Shown here: positions 40,216-52,179 of the stretch, piece after piece
Layout of the letters: each line of letters begins with the position of its first letter
Position numbering within the stretch: the first letter of the stretch is position 1
Source: Eriocheir sinensis
Lineage: Eukaryota > Arthropoda > Malacostraca > Decapoda > Varunidae
Assembly (NCBI RefSeq): GCF_024679095.1
Contig: NW_026111763.1
Coordinates: 62,001-126,000 of the forward strand
Length of the DNA stretch: 64,000 nucleotides
Reading direction: 5' to 3'
Notes under the pieces: model-generated
What the model was told of the DNA's origin: nothing
Database searches by the model: none
Seen by the model: only the letters and a program-made list of their open reading frames with translations
Translations under genes and position numbers: made by a program

Positions 40216-40494
40216 TGGATCACGTGAATTCCTCTTTTTTCCTCTTCCTCTTTCACGAAATTATTTGCTCTTTTCTGGGTTCTGGTCTTCCTCTTTCCTC
40301 CTCCTCCTTCCTCTTACTCCTCTTAGTGACAGACGTGATTCGAGTCTTCCTGCTTCCTCCTCCTCTTCTCACATAAAGACCATATTCTAGTCTTCCTCCC
40401 TCCTCCTCCTCCTCCTCCTCCTCCAACTCTCAGACAGACTCGATTCCCAGCAGACTCAACAGCACCAAAACATGTCAGAATGTCCTTCACCATT

Positions 40495-40575
40495 CACTCC
40501 TGGCACACACACACGCACACACACACACACGCACACGGACACACGCACGCACACACACACACACGCACACAGACA
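40495..40575. repeat. AC array with CGCAC interruptions
   Basis: AC run broken by regularly placed GC and GG changes. Confidence 0.85.
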
Positions 40576-40775
40576 GAATATATATTTTTTCTTGCTTATC
40601 TTCATATATTTATTTTTCTTTTTATTCTTCGCATCAAACTAATAACAAACACAAGCGAGCCGAAATAACACGCCAGTACGCAAACAAACAGACAAACACA
40701 CACAAGCACGCACGGATGAGAGAGAGAGAGAGAGAGAGAGACTAAACAACAAATTACCGACCCACCACTTCACTT

Positions 40776-40945
40776 TTCCCATCCCATTCCATCCCATCCC
40801 ATCCCATCCCATCCCATCCCATTCCATTCCATCCTAACCTACCCCATCTCATCCCTTTCCCTCTCCTTCCCTCCCCTCCCCTTCCTTCCCATCGCATTCT
40901 GTCCCATCCCTTACCATCCCATCTTATCCTATCCCATCCCATCCC
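40776..40945. repeat. CCATC pentanucleotide tandem
   Basis: CCATC/CCATT pentamers occur at 40776-40836 and again around 40895-40945. The minus strand reads GGGAT repeats, a G-run spacing compatible with quadruplex formation. Confidence 0.9.
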
Positions 40946-41699
40946 AGCCCCATAGCCCCTGCAGCCCTTTCGTCCTCACCCTCACCAAGCTGTAGGTTAC
41001 CAGACGTTCCGCCGCGCTCCGAGAACTCCTGAAACACAAACAAACTTCCACAAACTGCAGAAAGTCGCGAGCTTGAAACAAAGCAGACAAGAGCACCACC
41101 AGCAGTAGGGGCAGTAGGAGTAGCAGTGGTGGCAGGAGTAACAACAGCGACCGTATTGTTTAGTGGTGGTTGTGGTGGTGGTGGAGAATTAGTAGATGAG
41201 AGTTGTTGGTCAATGTGGGTTGGACTTGGAAAGGAGAAGGGACAGAAGTTATGTTAAGGTTTCAAATTGTTTGGTATATGTTAGCGGCAGTTGTAGAAGC
41301 AGCTTTTCGTGTAGTGGCGATGGGGGATTAGTGGATGAGAGTTGACGGTGAATGTGGGTTGGACTTAAAAAGGAGGAATAAAAGTAACGCTAAGGACAGA
41401 AAATGTTTTATAGTAACCGGCAGTAGTGGAAGCAGCAATCGTGTAGTAGTGGTGGCGATGGAGAATTAGGAGATGACAGTTAGTGGTGAATGTAAGTTGG
41501 ACTTGGAAAGGAGGAGGAATAGAAGTTATGTTAAGACCTCAAAATATTTTATACATATAGTCGAGAATAGTAACAACTGCATCCTTATGGTAGTGATGAT
41601 GGTGGACAATAATTATTAGTGATTGGTAGTTGGAAAGGAAAAAGGACACGTTATGTTGAAGACTTAGAAAGCTATATATGTATCCGTAGCTTTTTCATC

Positions 41700-41700
<1 letters not shown>
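40946..41700. repeat. Degenerate tandem, about 110-150-bp period
   Basis: Phrases GGAGAATTAGTAGATGAGAG, AATGTGGGTTGGACTTGGAA and AAGTTATGTTAAG recur with changes near 41185, 41325, 41465 and 41610, giving three to four diverged units. No gene is seen. Confidence 0.7.

Positions 41701-41702
<2 letters not shown>

Positions 41703-41789
<87 letters not shown>
41703..41789. repeat. (AT)43 microsatellite
   Basis: Uninterrupted AT array. Confidence 0.98.
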
Positions 41790-41791
<2 letters not shown>

Positions 41792-42023
41792 TCCGTGATG
41801 ACGTGTTATTATTCTGCACCATTAAGTACATCGTTATTTACGTGTATTGAAGAATTTGTTTATTTTTTACATCCACCCTTCGAATGAACGCATACGAGGC
41901 TTCGGAAAAAAAATAGTAAAAAAATGCCAAAAAAAATCATACAATCGTGGATTCATGTGGGTAAGAAAAAAAAATAATATATAAATGTTTTCTGATAAAG
42001 AGAATAGCGTGTTCAGCGCTCCC

Positions 42024-42025
<2 letters not shown>

Positions 42026-42072
<47 letters not shown>
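42026..42072. repeat. (AC)23 microsatellite
   Basis: Uninterrupted AC run. Confidence 0.97.
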
Positions 42073-42075
<3 letters not shown>

Positions 42076-42416
42076 CCCTCCCTCCCCCAACTCGACACAG
42101 GGCAGGGAAAGACGAACAAAAAAATAACATAGAATAAACACCTCGTACATTGCCACGCCTACTCCCGGATCAGCGTCGGGGCCCCCCATATGCACGCCGT
42201 CCATTTAAAGATTACGAGCAAATAACACACATGAGGCCCACAAACCCCTGTCATTTGCCCCCCTTTCCCCCCCTCCTCCTCACCCACCCTCAGCCCAAAC
42301 TCTCAATCCTCAAGAGAACACAAGGTTTGCCTCCCAAATTGTGAGGTGTGGATTCTTCCTCCCTCCTCCCACTCTTCCCTCCTTCCTTCCCTCTTGAACC
42401 TTTAAATCAATACCTG

Positions 42417-42422
<6 letters not shown>

Positions 42423-42497
<75 letters not shown>
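42423..42497. repeat. (AC)37 microsatellite
   Basis: Uninterrupted AC run. Confidence 0.97.
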
Positions 42498-42498
<1 letters not shown>

Positions 42499-42540
42499 TT
42501 CCCCAGCCTTCACTTTTCTCCACCCTTTGACAGCTTCCTC

Positions 42541-42636
42541 TACACCTGAAAACCTTACCTGCCCACCACACACCTGAAAATCTTACCTGCCCACCACACA
42601 CCTGAAAATCTTACCTGCCCACCACACACCTGAATG
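42541..42636 (+). repeat. 28-bp tandem repeat, three units
   Basis: ACCTGAAAA(C/T)CTTACCTG plus CCCACCACAC repeats three times, with a partial fourth. Each unit carries two ACCTG words, and further ACCTG words follow to 42700. Confidence 0.95.
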
Positions 42637-42699
42637 AATCGCTGCTGCTGTGCCTCGATACCTGTACCTGTGTGTGTCCGGCCATCTGCTACCTGAGGC

Positions 42700-43120
42700 A
42701 TCGAGATCGACTACGCAGCATTCTCAGATCGTTGCGTTTAAGAGAGCAGGAGTCGAACTGAGGCAGTTAAAGAAGGGTAAAAGTAATAGTTGAGGTTAAC
42801 ATGGTGGACGGAGATGCGGCAACAAATGGAAGAAGAATGACACTGCGTAAGGTATTCATTAAGGAAATGTCGAACCACATCCACACACCGGTCCAGAGAG
42901 AGAGAGACTTCATGAAATTCAGATGGCAGGAGACACGAGCAAAAATATGACTGCAAATTGACATCTGCAGGACTCCGAGACCCTGACCCGGCGACTCGTG
43001 TGGGGGAGGAGGAGGAGGAGGAGATGGGGTTAGTGTTGATGCATGGGGCAGGTAGAGTCTGTGATACGCTTGGGTGAGTCAGTGAGTGAGACTGCGTTGG
43101 TACGTGAGTCATGAGTCGAG
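42700..43120. other. Complex sequence, no gene recognised
   Basis: Mixed sequence with a GGA run near 43003-43025. Nothing is recognised. Confidence 0.4.
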
Positions 43121-43269
43121 GAGGAAACATGGAAACATGGAAACATGGAAATGCAGGCAACAGAAAGCCTATTGGCTCATTACGAGGTCGCCCGCTTGGG
43201 TGATTTAATCTGCTCGACCGCCACTTGGGGCTTGGTGAGCAGATGAAAGCAACTCGATATTGATTAGCA

Positions 43270-44660
43270 GATGGAAGCCCTTCGTTATTCAGTTTACTCC
43301 CGACGCAGCGAAATGACGGTCGATTCTATATTTGAAGGAGTTGATGGTATTCGCATTTACTACTTCTGAGGGAAGATTGTTCCAGTGGCGGATGACGCGG
43401 TTTGAAAAGAAACTCCTTCAATGTCTGTGTTACATCGACTCGACTGAATGGGCAAACCGTTATTTCTAGTTCTTGAGTTGGTTTGTAGTTCAAAGAATTT
43501 AGAGTAATCGACGTTATTGAACTTTTTCAGGTACTTGAAGACTTGAATCATATCCCCTTGTAGGCTTCTTTTCTCCAATGTAAAGAGATTGAGTCGCTTG
43601 AGTCGTTCCTCGTACGGTTGAGCCCTTAAGGTTGGAATCATCTTTGTGGCGCGTCGTTGAATTCTTTCCAGTAAAGCAATGTCCTTTCTGTAATTGGGAG
43701 ACCAGAACTGCACTGCATACTCGAGGTGCCGTCTTACCATGGAATTATACAAGGATAGCATCACGTCTGGTGTTTTACACTCGAAGTTCCTCGCTATGAA
43801 CCCGAGCATAATGTTGGCCTTGTTGTATGCTTTCTTACAGTGATTCGCGTGTTTCAGGTCACTGCTGATAGTGACTCCAAGATCCTTTTTCCTCCTGCAT
43901 CGCTTGCAGAGGTCTCCCATTCATGGTGTATTTGTGGTTACTATTTTGGGACCCAATGTGCATGACTTTGCATTTGTCAACATTAAAAGACATTTGCCAC
44001 TTTTCCGACCATTCGATAATGTGATTGAGGTCTTTCTGAATGATTTCGCAGTCGGTCTCTGTGATCTCCACCCACCTTGGTATCATCTGCAAATTTCGAT
44101 ATTGTGAATTTCAGTCCTGATTCTAGGTCATTGATATATATGATAAAGAGGATGGGTCCCAGCACTGATCCTTGAGGCACTCCACTAGTGACTGGAAGCC
44201 AATCGGAAGGCTGTCCGTTGAGTAGTACTCGTTGTTTTCTGTCGGTGACCCAATCTCTTATCCACGCGATCAGGTTGGCTCCGATGCCCGCCGAGTGCAG
44301 TTTCTTAAGGAGCCGCTCGTGTGGTACCTTGTCGAAGGCTTTCTGAAAGTCCAGGTATATAACATCACTGGGGATGTGGGCATCCCAGTTCTTATATATA
44401 CCTTGGAAGAAGTCTAATAAATTCGTTAGGCAGGAGCGCTTGTTTCTGAAGCCATGCTGGGTGTCGGAGATTATATTATTGTGTTCTAGAAACTTAACAA
44501 GTTTATCTCTAATAATCTTTTCGAGTATTTTTCCTGCCACTGATGTCAAACTTATGGGCCTGTAATTTAATGCAACACTTTTGTCTCCTTTTTTGAAAAT
44601 CGGTGTTACGTTCGCCATCTTCCAGTCTTACGGGACCTTGTTTAGTTGAACTGACCGGTT
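43270..44660 (-). pseudogene. LINE reverse transcriptase domain, broken
   Basis: The minus strand has [31 protein letters not shown] and [13 protein letters not shown], motif [13 protein letters not shown] intact, motif [10 protein letters not shown] intact, and motif C FADDTK intact near 44090. A stop in place of a usual Glu/Ser/Lys lies just before DWKMANVTP (near 44630). A frameshift follows motif C, a second lies near 43890-43920 at EEKDLGV, and a third near 43400 precedes the terminal W-N-N-L-P segment. The C-terminal HLEYAVQFW, RRATKMIP and YEERLKRLNLFTLEKR motifs are well preserved. It is inactive as read, but catalytic residues remain, so decay is moderate. Confidence 0.85.
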
Positions 44661-45409
44661 GAATATGTTAGTGAGTGGTTGAAGTATTTGTTGTTTAAGC
44701 TCTTTTAATAACCGCGGGGACAAACTGTCGGGTCCCGTTGACTTGTTCGTGTCGAGTTTGTCCAAGTACTTTTTACTTCTTGGTCGCATATTGAGTCAAT
44801 TTCCAGCGGCGTGATCTCACTCGGCAGGGCAGGGCTCTCAGGAATGGTTTCGATGTCCTCGACTGTGAATACGGATGCAGAAGTTACTGTTGAGATTCTG
44901 GCCATCTGTTTACTGTCCTGAGTTACAGATCCAGTCTCGTCTGTCAGGGACCAATATTGGATTTTACTTTCTTTTCGATCTTATGTACGTGAAGAATTTC
45001 TTGGAGTTAGTTTTGATTTCGCGCTATTTGCTTTTCATAGTTGCGTTTGCTACTCCGAATAAGGCTGCGACAAGATCTTAGGCTGTTGTGGTACTGTGTG
45101 CTGGGTTCGGCCGTAGCATTCTCTTTCATCAAATTATAATTCCTTTTTTTAGGTTTACTGCCCTTTTATTTCTCTGGTCATCCACGGTGGATCTACGGCC
45201 CCATTTACTCGCCTGGATTTCGTAGGCACTGTAGCCTTCTACTTGCAACAGCTTATCTTTGAAGACGTTCCACGCGTTGTCGTTTGTATTGTGGGTGATG
45301 CCAAGTTGGTCCCAGGTCGTAGGGAAGCAGTGCACAGGCTAAGTTGAAATTTCCTTTTTGTAATCTGGTATCACTGATGGATTATCTACGAGTTTGTGAC
45401 ATATGTTGA

Positions 45410-46150
45410 TATTAAAACGGATTAAGTGGTGATCGCACCCATTAAGTTTCTCACCAACTGTACAGTCGCGAATGAGGTCTGGGACGCTTACTAATACCAG
45501 ATCCAGAATCTTATTATCTCTTGTTGTTTGAGTTACAACTTGGTGAGGAACGAATCCTCCACCATTTCTAAAAGCCTGTTACCCTCTTGATCTCCAGTCA
45601 TCAGTCCCCAGTCAATGTTAGGGCAATTAAAGTCCCCAATTATAATTGCTTCCTTGCTTTGTGTTAGAGAGTGAATCTCTTCGTAGAGGGCAGTGTCATC
45701 GGCTGCCTGTTGTTTCGGAGGCCTGTATACGGTTGCAAGTGTTAGTTTCTTGTTATTTGCGGTTATTTCCACATAGACAGAATCGTATTTCTCTGCGTCC
45801 TGTTTGTCTATTTTTATGGCAGGGAGTGTACTTTTTACGTAGCAAACTACTCCTCCTCCTTTCTTGTGCTTTCGACTTTTGTGGAAGCTTTCGTACCCAG
45901 GGAATGACATTTCGGATTCTAGATGGGTAGAGTTGGCCCAAGTCTCTGTGATGGCTACCACATCTGGTTTCTCTGTTGCAATATACGCCCTAATTTCGTC
46001 CTTTTTGGGTATTAAACTACGTGCATTTGTGTACATGATAGAAATGTGGCCGTGACGAGTTGTACCAGTTCGCTTGTCGGAGGCGTGGTTAGTTACACAG
46101 TTTCTTGTGGGTCGCACTGACGCTACGGGTTGGTTGATCAAGGGCTGCCT
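45410..46150 (-). pseudogene. LINE endonuclease domain (APE-type), broken
   Basis: The minus frame shows the usual order of LINE endonuclease motifs: MYTNARSLIPKKDEI, DVVAITETW (metal-binding Glu), a GYESFHKSR..GGGVVCYVK segment, TLATVYRPP and IIIGDFNCPNIDW (catalytic D-x-N). A frameshift near 45540 breaks the domain. The C-terminal GCDHHLIRF motif (consensus S-D-H) is still legible near 45430 in another phase. The frame continues upstream into Pro-rich low-complexity sequence from a GGA array on the plus strand, so the true start cannot be set. Confidence 0.8.
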
Positions 46151-46239
46151 TTGCCCCGTCCTCGCCCGCCGTTTTTTGAAAGGCTTTTCGAAAAGCTTTT
46201 CACTGCCTCGTCCAGAAGCCTCCCGAAACGCGCCGATCC

Positions 46240-46300
46240 AAAAAGGAGGAAGAGTTGGAGGAGGAGGAGGAGGGGGAGGAGGAGGAGGACGTATTGCCGC
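46240..46300. repeat. (GGA)n at the LINE 5' edge
   Basis: GGA trinucleotide run next to the 5' limit of the minus-strand LINE. Confidence 0.9.
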
Positions 46301-46664
46301 GCCGCGCACACCAAGATAATTATGCAAATATTCCCCTTGCTTGCTCGAGTTACCAACCCTCAAGACAGTTTTCTTCTTGTCTTCTCTGCGGCGGACCGGT
46401 GGAAGAGTATGGTGGGGTTGGGGAGGGAGGAGGAGGGAGGGTGGGGGAGTAGGTCTTTGGGAGGGAGGGGAGTGGGTCAAGCGGCTCGCCCCTTTTTTCA
46501 TATTTTTGTACTTTCATTTTTATCTCATATTCAATTATTTTTACCTTCCTCCTTTTTTATTTTTCTGTTTAGTTCATTTTAAGAATTGTTTTCATTGCGG
46601 TTTTATATTCAATTTTTTTGCGTTTCATTTTGATTATGCTTTTTCTTTTATCTAAGTTGTGTGT

Positions 46665-46779
<115 letters not shown>

Positions 46780-46939
46780 CCTCACAGATGCAAGACAGAG
46801 ACAGATGTATTATTTTCTTAGCAGTGTTGTTGTTGTTGTTATTGTTGTAGCAGTGGTAGTAGTAGTGGTAGTGGCAGGACTTTACCGTCATGGTGTTGAG
46901 ATCTTTATTGGAGTTCATATTATTTATTGTAGCAGTAAT

Positions 46940-47250
46940 GTGGATAATTGTTGCGGAGGAGGAGGAGGAAGAGGAGGAGGAGGAGACGGCGGCGGCGAGA
47001 GAAGAGGAGGAGGAGGAAGAAGAAGGAGAAGGAAGAAGAAGAAGAAGAAGAAGAAGAAGAAGAAGAAGAAGAAGAGGAAAAAACGAAAAAGTAACCGGAA
47101 AAAAAGAGGAGGAAAAAGAAGAAGAAAATTGAAAAGGAAGAAGAAAAGCATGAAAAAAAGACCAAAAAAAATCAAAAAGAATACGTAAAAGAGACGAAGG
47201 ACAAAAAAAAAAGAAGAAGAAGAAGAAGAAGAAGAAGAAGAAGAATTAGG
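46940..47250. repeat. GGA/GAA purine block
   Basis: GGA run, GAA arrays at about 47031-47073 and 47209-47245, and AAAAAG-rich sequence. Frames on both strands are simple-sequence. Confidence 0.9.
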
Positions 47251-47589
47251 CAAGTAGGCAACAACAGCGCGGGTCGGCATTAGCAAAGTAAACCGCACCG
47301 AGTTTTTGTGACCGTAGTTTTGGGGGCTGCGATGATGCATAGAGATCTAAATGTTAAGACGATTAATGGCTCCCCCTTTATCTGTGCATCTTCCGCCGCC
47401 CCGCAGACCGTTTTCCCCATCAGGAGCGGCCGGCGGCGGGGTGGAGGGGCGTGTATCGTATGTCCTGTTTATTTGCGCGCCCCTTGATTGGCTCTGAATA
47501 GGGTGCCATGCCTGGGTGCCACTGCGTCCCCTTTGCCTGCCATCGCGCGGCACTCCATGGTGGTCTGCTGGCCGCTTAATTGTTTTGTC

Positions 47590-48330
47590 CCCTCGAATTT
47601 GCATGTCTTTCTGGTCCTCCTTGATTTCAGTCTTTCTTTTCTTTTGTTTTTCCCTATTCATCTTTTTTGGAGGTTTGTTTTATTAGGTTCTTAATTGTTT
47701 AGTCCTCCCGAATTTGCAGGTCGTTCTCTATCCCTCCTTGATTTCCGTGTTTCTTTTCTTTCTCCCTTTTCGGATTTCGTTTTTGTTTTCTTTCTCCTAT
47801 TTTATCTTTTTGGAGGTTTAGTTTAGTTACGTTTTTAATTGTTTAGTCTTCCCGAATTTGCAAGTCCTTTTCAATCCCTCCTTGATTTCGGTTTTCTTTT
47901 CTTTCTCCCTTTTCGGATTTCGGTTTTCTTTTCTTTCTCCCTTTTCGGATTTCGTTTTTGTTTTCTTTCTCCTATTTTATCTTTTTGGAGGCTTAGTTTA
48001 GTTACGTTTTTGATTGTTTAGTCTTCCCGGATTTGCAAGTCCTTTTCAATCCCTCCTTGATTTCGGTTTTCTTTTCTTTCTCCCTTTTCGCATTTCGTTT
48101 TTTGTTTTTGTTTTCTTCTCCTTTTTCATCTTTTTGGAGGCTTAGTTTAGTTACGCTTTGAATTGTTTAGTCCTCCCGAATTTGCAAGTCCTGATTTTCC
48201 TTCTTGATTTCGGTCTTTCTCTTCCTTTCTTTCTCTTATTTTATCTTTTTTGGTGGTTTAGTTTAGCTAGATTCTTAATTGTGTAGTCTTCTCGAATTTG
48301 CAGGTCTTTTTGTTTTCCTTGATATCAGAT
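47590..48330 (+). repeat. Six-unit tandem repeat, 115-175-bp period
   Basis: CCCGAATTTGCAAGTC or a variant occurs at 47595, 47710, 47854, 48029, 48178 and 48294. Each is followed by CCTCCTTGATTTCGGT, a T-rich stretch, TTTTGGAGG and TTAGTTTAGTTACG. Units differ by extra copies of a sub-repeat CCCTTTTCGGATTTCG, so there is a repeat within a repeat. Confidence 0.93.
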
Positions 48331-48698
48331 ATTCTTTTCTTATCCCACTTTTCTCATATTTTTGGAAGTTAGTTTAGGTAGCCTCTAATATCCTTTCGCC
48401 GCTATTGTTCTTTTTTTTTCTGATGCTCTTCTTTTTTACTTATTTCCTCGTTTGTTATTTCACGTCAGAGATAGATGGATAGATAGATAAGTAGATATAT
48501 AGATAGACAGCATTTTACATGACTAACAGTTACGATATAGTGAAAAAATTATAGTCTTCTCAGTAACCTAAAAACATTTTGAATTTTGAAGCGGCTGTGT
48601 TCATATTTTCCTTCGTCTCTCCCTCCTCTCCCTCCTCTTTTCATTCCTCTCTCTATCCCTCCCTTGTTCATGCCCTCATTAAACCATGGGGGGTCATA

Positions 48699-48906
<208 letters not shown>

Positions 48907-49165
48907 ATCATTACCACCCTGCAGAGGCCCACCCACACACCTATACCCCTTTCCCCATTCCCCTACCTTTCCCTCCTCTCCCTTCCCTTTCCCCCTTCCC
49001 CTCGTCCCCTACCTGGCCGGGCTTCGTGTTAATTACCTCAAGATATAGGGCGGTGGATCTTAATAGGCAATTCATTTAGATTATTTGATCACCTCATGAG
49101 CTAATGATAAGGCTCTGATGGGTGGTCTGCGGCCGGAGGGAACGCGTACGGAGGATGAAGGAGTA

Positions 49166-49233
49166 GGAGGAGGAGGAGGAGCAGGAGGAGGAGGAGGAGG
49201 AGGAGGAGGAGGAGGAGGAGGAGGAGGAGGAGG
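49166..49233. repeat. (GGA)n microsatellite
   Basis: GGA run with one GCA interruption near 49182. Confidence 0.95.
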
Positions 49234-49369
49234 GATGGATGGATATGGGAGGGTAGGCACGAGAAGGTATATTGGATCCTCTATGTAGGGGTAAAAGGCT
49301 TTGGGTTTTATTGTTGATTAAAAACTGCCATTCGAAGATGATTGGGTGAGGAGGAGAAAAGGAATAGGG

Positions 49370-50040
49370 ATGGGGGTGAGGAGGAGCAGGAGAAGACGAA
49401 GAGGGGAAGAGGCCAGTAATGACTAACGGAGCATAGGTGGTTGAGAGAAGTCTGATTAGCTAGAGGAAGTGTAAAAACAAGAACATTTAGTGTAGGTAAT
49501 GGGTGTTAGATGAAGACTGGGTGTGGATTAATGGTTAAGAGTAATGGGTTGGAGGAGGATTTACAGGAGGTGCAGTAATTTAGTATAGGTAAGGTGATGG
49601 GTGGTAATGGTGAGGGGGATAAATGAGAGAGGCGTATTTAGGGGTGAAGGGAATATTATATCGGTGAAAAAATAACTTAGGTAAGGTGATGGGTGGTAAT
49701 GGTGATGAGGGGGAAGAATGAAAGACTTGGAAGAAGGGGCTAAGGGATGGGGAATGAAGGGAATGTGCAGTAGGTGAAAAAAATAAACTATTGATGAAGT
49801 GATGGGTTATGATGATGGTGCGGTGGATAAAGGGGTGAAAGGAAGAGGAGTAAAGGGAATGTGTAGAAGGTGAAATAATGGAAGTTTGGTGTTATGATGG
49901 GTGGTAATAATGATGGTAAGGAGGATAAGGGAAGGAGATGGATGAAAGGATGAAGGGAAGTGAAGGGAACGTGTAAAGGAATCGATAATTATTAGTTAGT
50001 GTGCGGGTGATGGGAGTGATAAGGGAATGGGAAGAGACGA
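49370..50040 (+). repeat. Degenerate GGTGATGGGTGGTAAT repeat region
   Basis: Variants of GTGATGGGTGGTAATGGTGA followed by GGGAATGTG recur about every 110-130 bp (near 49590, 49688, 49800, 49898), giving four or five diverged units. Confidence 0.75.
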
Positions 50041-50159
50041 TTAGGAGGATAGATGGCGCCACCCCAAACCCACCCACCCGGCCACACGTACTCAAAAAAG
50101 GAAGAAAAGGAGGAGGAGAGCGAGAATGAAAGAGGAGAAGAAAGCAGAGAGAGAGAGAG

Positions 50160-50600
50160 AGAGATGATAAGAAGAGGAAGATGCGGCGGTGGTGTAGGTT
50201 TTATGGAGGATAATAGAGGCGAAATTGAGTCCTTTGAGCGTTCTTTAATAGGCTTATGTCATATTTAGATTTAATTTGGCGATAAGACGCGAACTTTACT
50301 TATTTATGGCCGTCAGGGAGGATTGATAGAAGGAACTGCTTTTGATGGGTTTAACTTTTTTTTTTCCTTAGAGTGCAATTTCTTACCCAAATCTCTTCTA
50401 ATGCCAATCTTTTTAAACGTTGTAGTAGTTTGTATTAAGTGATGTGGCTACTTTGGCTTTTTAATTCGATTTTTTGGTTGGCCTTAGATAGAAGTGTTGG
50501 GTTTTCACATTGTTAATAAATTCTTACCCAGTTCACTTATTAGGCCAGATACATTTTTTTAAAAGTCATATTCGTATTGATTAGGTTCTGTGGTTGGTTT
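50160..50600. other. Complex AT-rich sequence, no gene recognised
   Basis: Nothing is recognised. The last part is a diverged relative of the tandem repeat that follows (TTCTTACCCA and TTTTTAATTC phrases). Confidence 0.4.
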
Positions 50601-50604
50601 GGCT

Positions 50605-50955
50605 TTTTAATTCTAAGTTTGGGACAGAGTTAAGAGTTGGATATTCAGTCAACTCACCTCGACATATTACAAACTCAGTCTTAAAAAAAAAAATCAAGAA
50701 AACTCCCCACGCTCTTTAATTCTAAGTTTGGGAAGGATTCAGAAGAGTTGGATTTTCACAGTCAACTCACCTCGACATATTACAAACTCAGTCGTAAAAA
50801 AATAAAAAATAAAGTAACTCAAGAAAACTATCCACGTGCTTTAATTCTAAGTTTGGGACGGATTTACAAGAGTTGGATTTTCAGTCAGCTCACCTCGACA
50901 TCTTACAAACTCAGTCGTAAAAAAATAAAATAATAAAAATCAAGAAAACCAGCTA
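50605..50955 (+). repeat. Three-unit tandem repeat, about 105-125-bp period
   Basis: TTTAATTCTAAGTTTGGGA, AGAGTTGGATTTTCA and CAACTCACCTCGACATATTA occur in order three times (about 50608, 50716 and 50840). Each unit ends in an A-rich run and AAGAAAAC. Confidence 0.95.
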
Positions 50956-51467
50956 TCCACGCCTTGAAAAACGGGTCAACTTCCCCTTTTCACTCATTCA
51001 TTCATTCTTCTACGTACAAGGCAACGATGATTCCAGAGAGTGATGAAGGGAAGATGGAGACAAGGATGGAGCGGAGAAAAGAAATATGGGAGAGAATGAG
51101 AGAATGAAGGTAAAAGAAGGATAAAAGGAAAGATAAAAATAAAACGAAAGATTGTTAACGATAAATCAGCTACATTATTGTTTATTTAAGATGAATACGA
51201 CGTTAAAAAAGATCGGGCGTTAGAAATATCATGTTAACAGGTTATATAGCAAGCAAGAGTCAGCCCCAGGAAAGTTATATTTGTTGTTGTTGCTCATATT
51301 GTTGTTGTTGCTGTTGTTGTTGTAAGCTTAATTTAACATACACACTAACTTAAGAATGCGTGTGTTTTTCCTTTTAATGCCGTCTCCTTCATTTGCATTT
51401 ATATTATTTTCAGCTCTCGGGAGAAGAATTTTCGTATTTACATTTGTCTGGATAGAATTATTATGCA

Positions 51468-51576
<109 letters not shown>

Positions 51577-51673
51577 CCTTAGTTATTAGTGTTTCATTAA
51601 AATTCAGCAGTAATTTACAATGACACTCAGTAATTTCTGGATGTGTTAATTCAACTTTATGGACAAGAAATTC

Positions 51674-51695
51674 AGAGGAGGAGTAGGAGGAGTAG

Positions 51696-51755
<60 letters not shown>

Positions 51756-51865
51756 GAGGAGGAGGAGGAGGAGAAAGAATAGAAAAAGTTGGAGGAGGAG
51801 AAGGAGCAGGAGGAGGAGGAGGAGAAAGAATAGAAGAAGTTGGAGGAGGAGAAGGAGCAGGAGGT
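51674..51865. repeat. (TAG)20 array and duplicated GGA-rich unit
   Basis: TAG run at 51696-51755. Two units of about 63 bp follow, each containing GGAGGAGAAAGAATAGAA, AAGTTGGAGG and AGAAGGAGCAGGAGG. Confidence 0.93.
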
Positions 51866-52179
51866 GGGAGAGATGGAAAAAATGAAAGCTCTCTGATGTG
51901 CTCTTAGGGCTGCATAGTTAAAAAAAAAAAAGTAAACAGTCAAGTTGTAGGTTGAAAGGAAAAAAAAATGTACGAATAAATAGAAAAAAAAACAATTAAA
52001 CCTGGCGCACTTTCTTCTCTTTATCCAAACTATCTTTATTTTCCATTCATTCATTCATTCACAGAACAAATCATATAGATTCTGTGTCGCCGAGGAGATA
52101 CTTCAATCTTATATAGTGGCTTCGAATGTCCTTATGTTGAACCCAAGAGACCCAACCAGTCCTTTAGGCAGTAAGGAAG

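Larger units (their letters stand above)
43123..46230 (-). mobile_element. Near-complete CR1-like LINE, family D, degenerate
   Basis: Read on the minus strand, the element runs from an upstream region near 46230 through an APE-type endonuclease, linker, reverse transcriptase and C-terminal domain. It ends with a 3' UTR and a tandem of the octamer ATGTTTCC (three perfect units plus a partial one, 43123-43150). Short tandem 3' ends without poly(A) are the known hallmark of CR1/L2-type elements. A small second copy of the 3' UTR lies at 56960-57025. It belongs to a different family from the plus-strand LINE at 34136, since the RT sequences are clearly related but not close. Confidence 0.85.

Noticed and set aside
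42541..42636. A CRISPR-like array of 28-bp repeats
   Set aside because: The units are directly adjacent with no spacers, number only three, and lie in eukaryotic DNA.
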